39,209 nucleotides of DNA from a virus. Under the pieces are notes generated by a model that was given only the letters and a program-made list of their open reading frames with translations, searched no databases and was not told the origin of the DNA. The position numbers and the translations under genes are program-made. The stretch lies in IMG/VR virus record IMGVR_UViG_3300009155_003429, positions 1 to 39,209 of that record. One strand, 5' to 3'. Of this stretch, positions 38,819-39,209 are shown one piece after another (positions within the stretch are counted from its first letter, which is position 1; each line of letters opens with the position of its first letter).

Positions 38819-39209
38819 ATGTATTTTGTAGCCACTGAGGAAGATAGAGTTGTCTCGGACAATGGTGAAAACATATCAATCACCACCGTAGTCAAACAAT
38901 CAGATATTCCACTTCTTGATCTCAACCCTAATGTTGACAGTACACGTGAATATTTTGTACTGGTACATGACCATGATCATTTAGAATCTTTGTATGCAGA
39001 TTTAGAAACTGAGGGACAAGCACCCTTGGGCACAGGTATTGATCGTGCTGTTGAATGTGTTGACCGCAGACCCACTAGTCGTGCCACAGTTTATAATCTA
39101 ACTGACACTGAAGCCAATTTGTTGTTGGCTGATGATAGAGTAAGAGAAGTACATCTGCATCCCAAATACCTAGGTGTTCGTGCCAGTTCGCATGTACAGC
39201 AATACAGTG
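38819..39209 (+). CDS. Virion protein, N-terminal part (partial)
   Basis: ATG 38819 follows the previous stop by 2 nt after GGAGG, and 130 codons are open to the window edge. Two compact units are visible: MYFVATEEDRVVSDNGENIS and EYFVLVHDHDHLESLYADL...RRPTSRATVYNLTDTEANLLLADDRVREVHLHPKY. The latter resembles the propeptide (inhibitor I9-like) layout before subtilisin-type peptidase domains that occur in some T4-like phage virion proteins. The catalytic domain, if present, lies outside the window. Confidence 0.6.
   Translation, partial: MYFVATEEDRVVSDNGENISITTVVKQSDIPLLDLNPNVDSTREYFVLVHDHDHLESLYADLETEGQAPLGTGIDRAVECVDRRPTSRATVYNLTDTEANLLLADDRVREVHLHPKYLGVRASSHVQQYS

Noticed and set aside
1-39209. 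tRNA genes, CRISPR arrays, insertion sequences and integrases
   Set aside because: I read the spacers and found no cloverleaf, no regularly spaced repeats and no transposase or integrase motif. A tRNA scan would settle the first point.

Overview
The window looks like part of a large T4-like tailed bacteriophage genome (Caudoviricetes, myovirus type). Genes are tightly packed, with ATGA, TAATG and 8-nt start/stop overlaps, and strand switches split them into short blocks. There are T4-type late promoter octamers (TATAAATA and AATAAATA), near-perfect sigma70 promoters in front of enzyme genes, an ATP-dependent DNA ligase, a MazG-like nucleotide pyrophosphohydrolase, ClpP, UV endonuclease, and enormous virion fibre genes of the kind carried by marine and freshwater T4-like phages. 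No photosynthesis gene is present. The ErpA-type iron-sulfur carrier is of proteobacterial style, and one small exported Ala/Thr/Lys/Pro-rich protein resembles small secreted proteins of betaproteobacteria. I therefore lean towards a heterotrophic proteobacterial host rather than a cyanobacterium. That is inference.

Layout. (a) 1-5400: the end of a fatty-acid desaturase-like gene, an acyl carrier protein, an AbrB-like protein overlapping translation initiation factor IF-1, a HExxH metalloprotein, a calcineurin-like phosphoesterase, several small conserved phage proteins, ClpP, and a reverse-strand protein with a T4-like capsid-targeting N-terminus and a peptidoglycan-binding-like C-terminus. 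(b) 5400-9500: a second HExxH protein, DNA ligase, MazG-like protein, small unknowns, a secreted low-complexity protein, and a strong terminator. (c) 9530-21753: an accessory biosynthetic block with two radical SAM enzymes, three divergent glycosyltransferase-like proteins, an FkbM methyltransferase, an amidinotransferase, an SGNH hydrolase-like protein, a short DegT-type aminotransferase, a 2OG-Fe(II) oxygenase-like protein, a nucleotidyltransferase-cupin fusion and an NAD-dependent sugar epimerase/dehydratase. (d) 21810-26160: a conserved unknown, a QueD-like protein with a structured leader, UV endonuclease, a membrane/EF-hand protein, Fe/Mn superoxide dismutase, a zinc-finger protein and ErpA. 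(e) 26167-39209: an 11-kb fibre gene (3698 aa), a second virion protein with the same N-terminal module, and the start of a third.

How it may work together. Early-type genes (phosphoesterase, ligase, unknown 21810, UV endonuclease) have TTGACA-17-TATAAT-like promoters. Late octamers precede the putative internal virion protein, a HExxH protein, the oxygenase/aminotransferase/amidinotransferase block, the nucleotidyltransferase fusion, SOD and ErpA. Block (c) reads as a pathway for making or transferring an unusual, possibly guanidinylated, carbohydrate. ErpA and SOD would suit the demand of two radical SAM enzymes for intact iron-sulfur clusters. The product and its target (fibre, host surface or other) cannot be read from the sequence.
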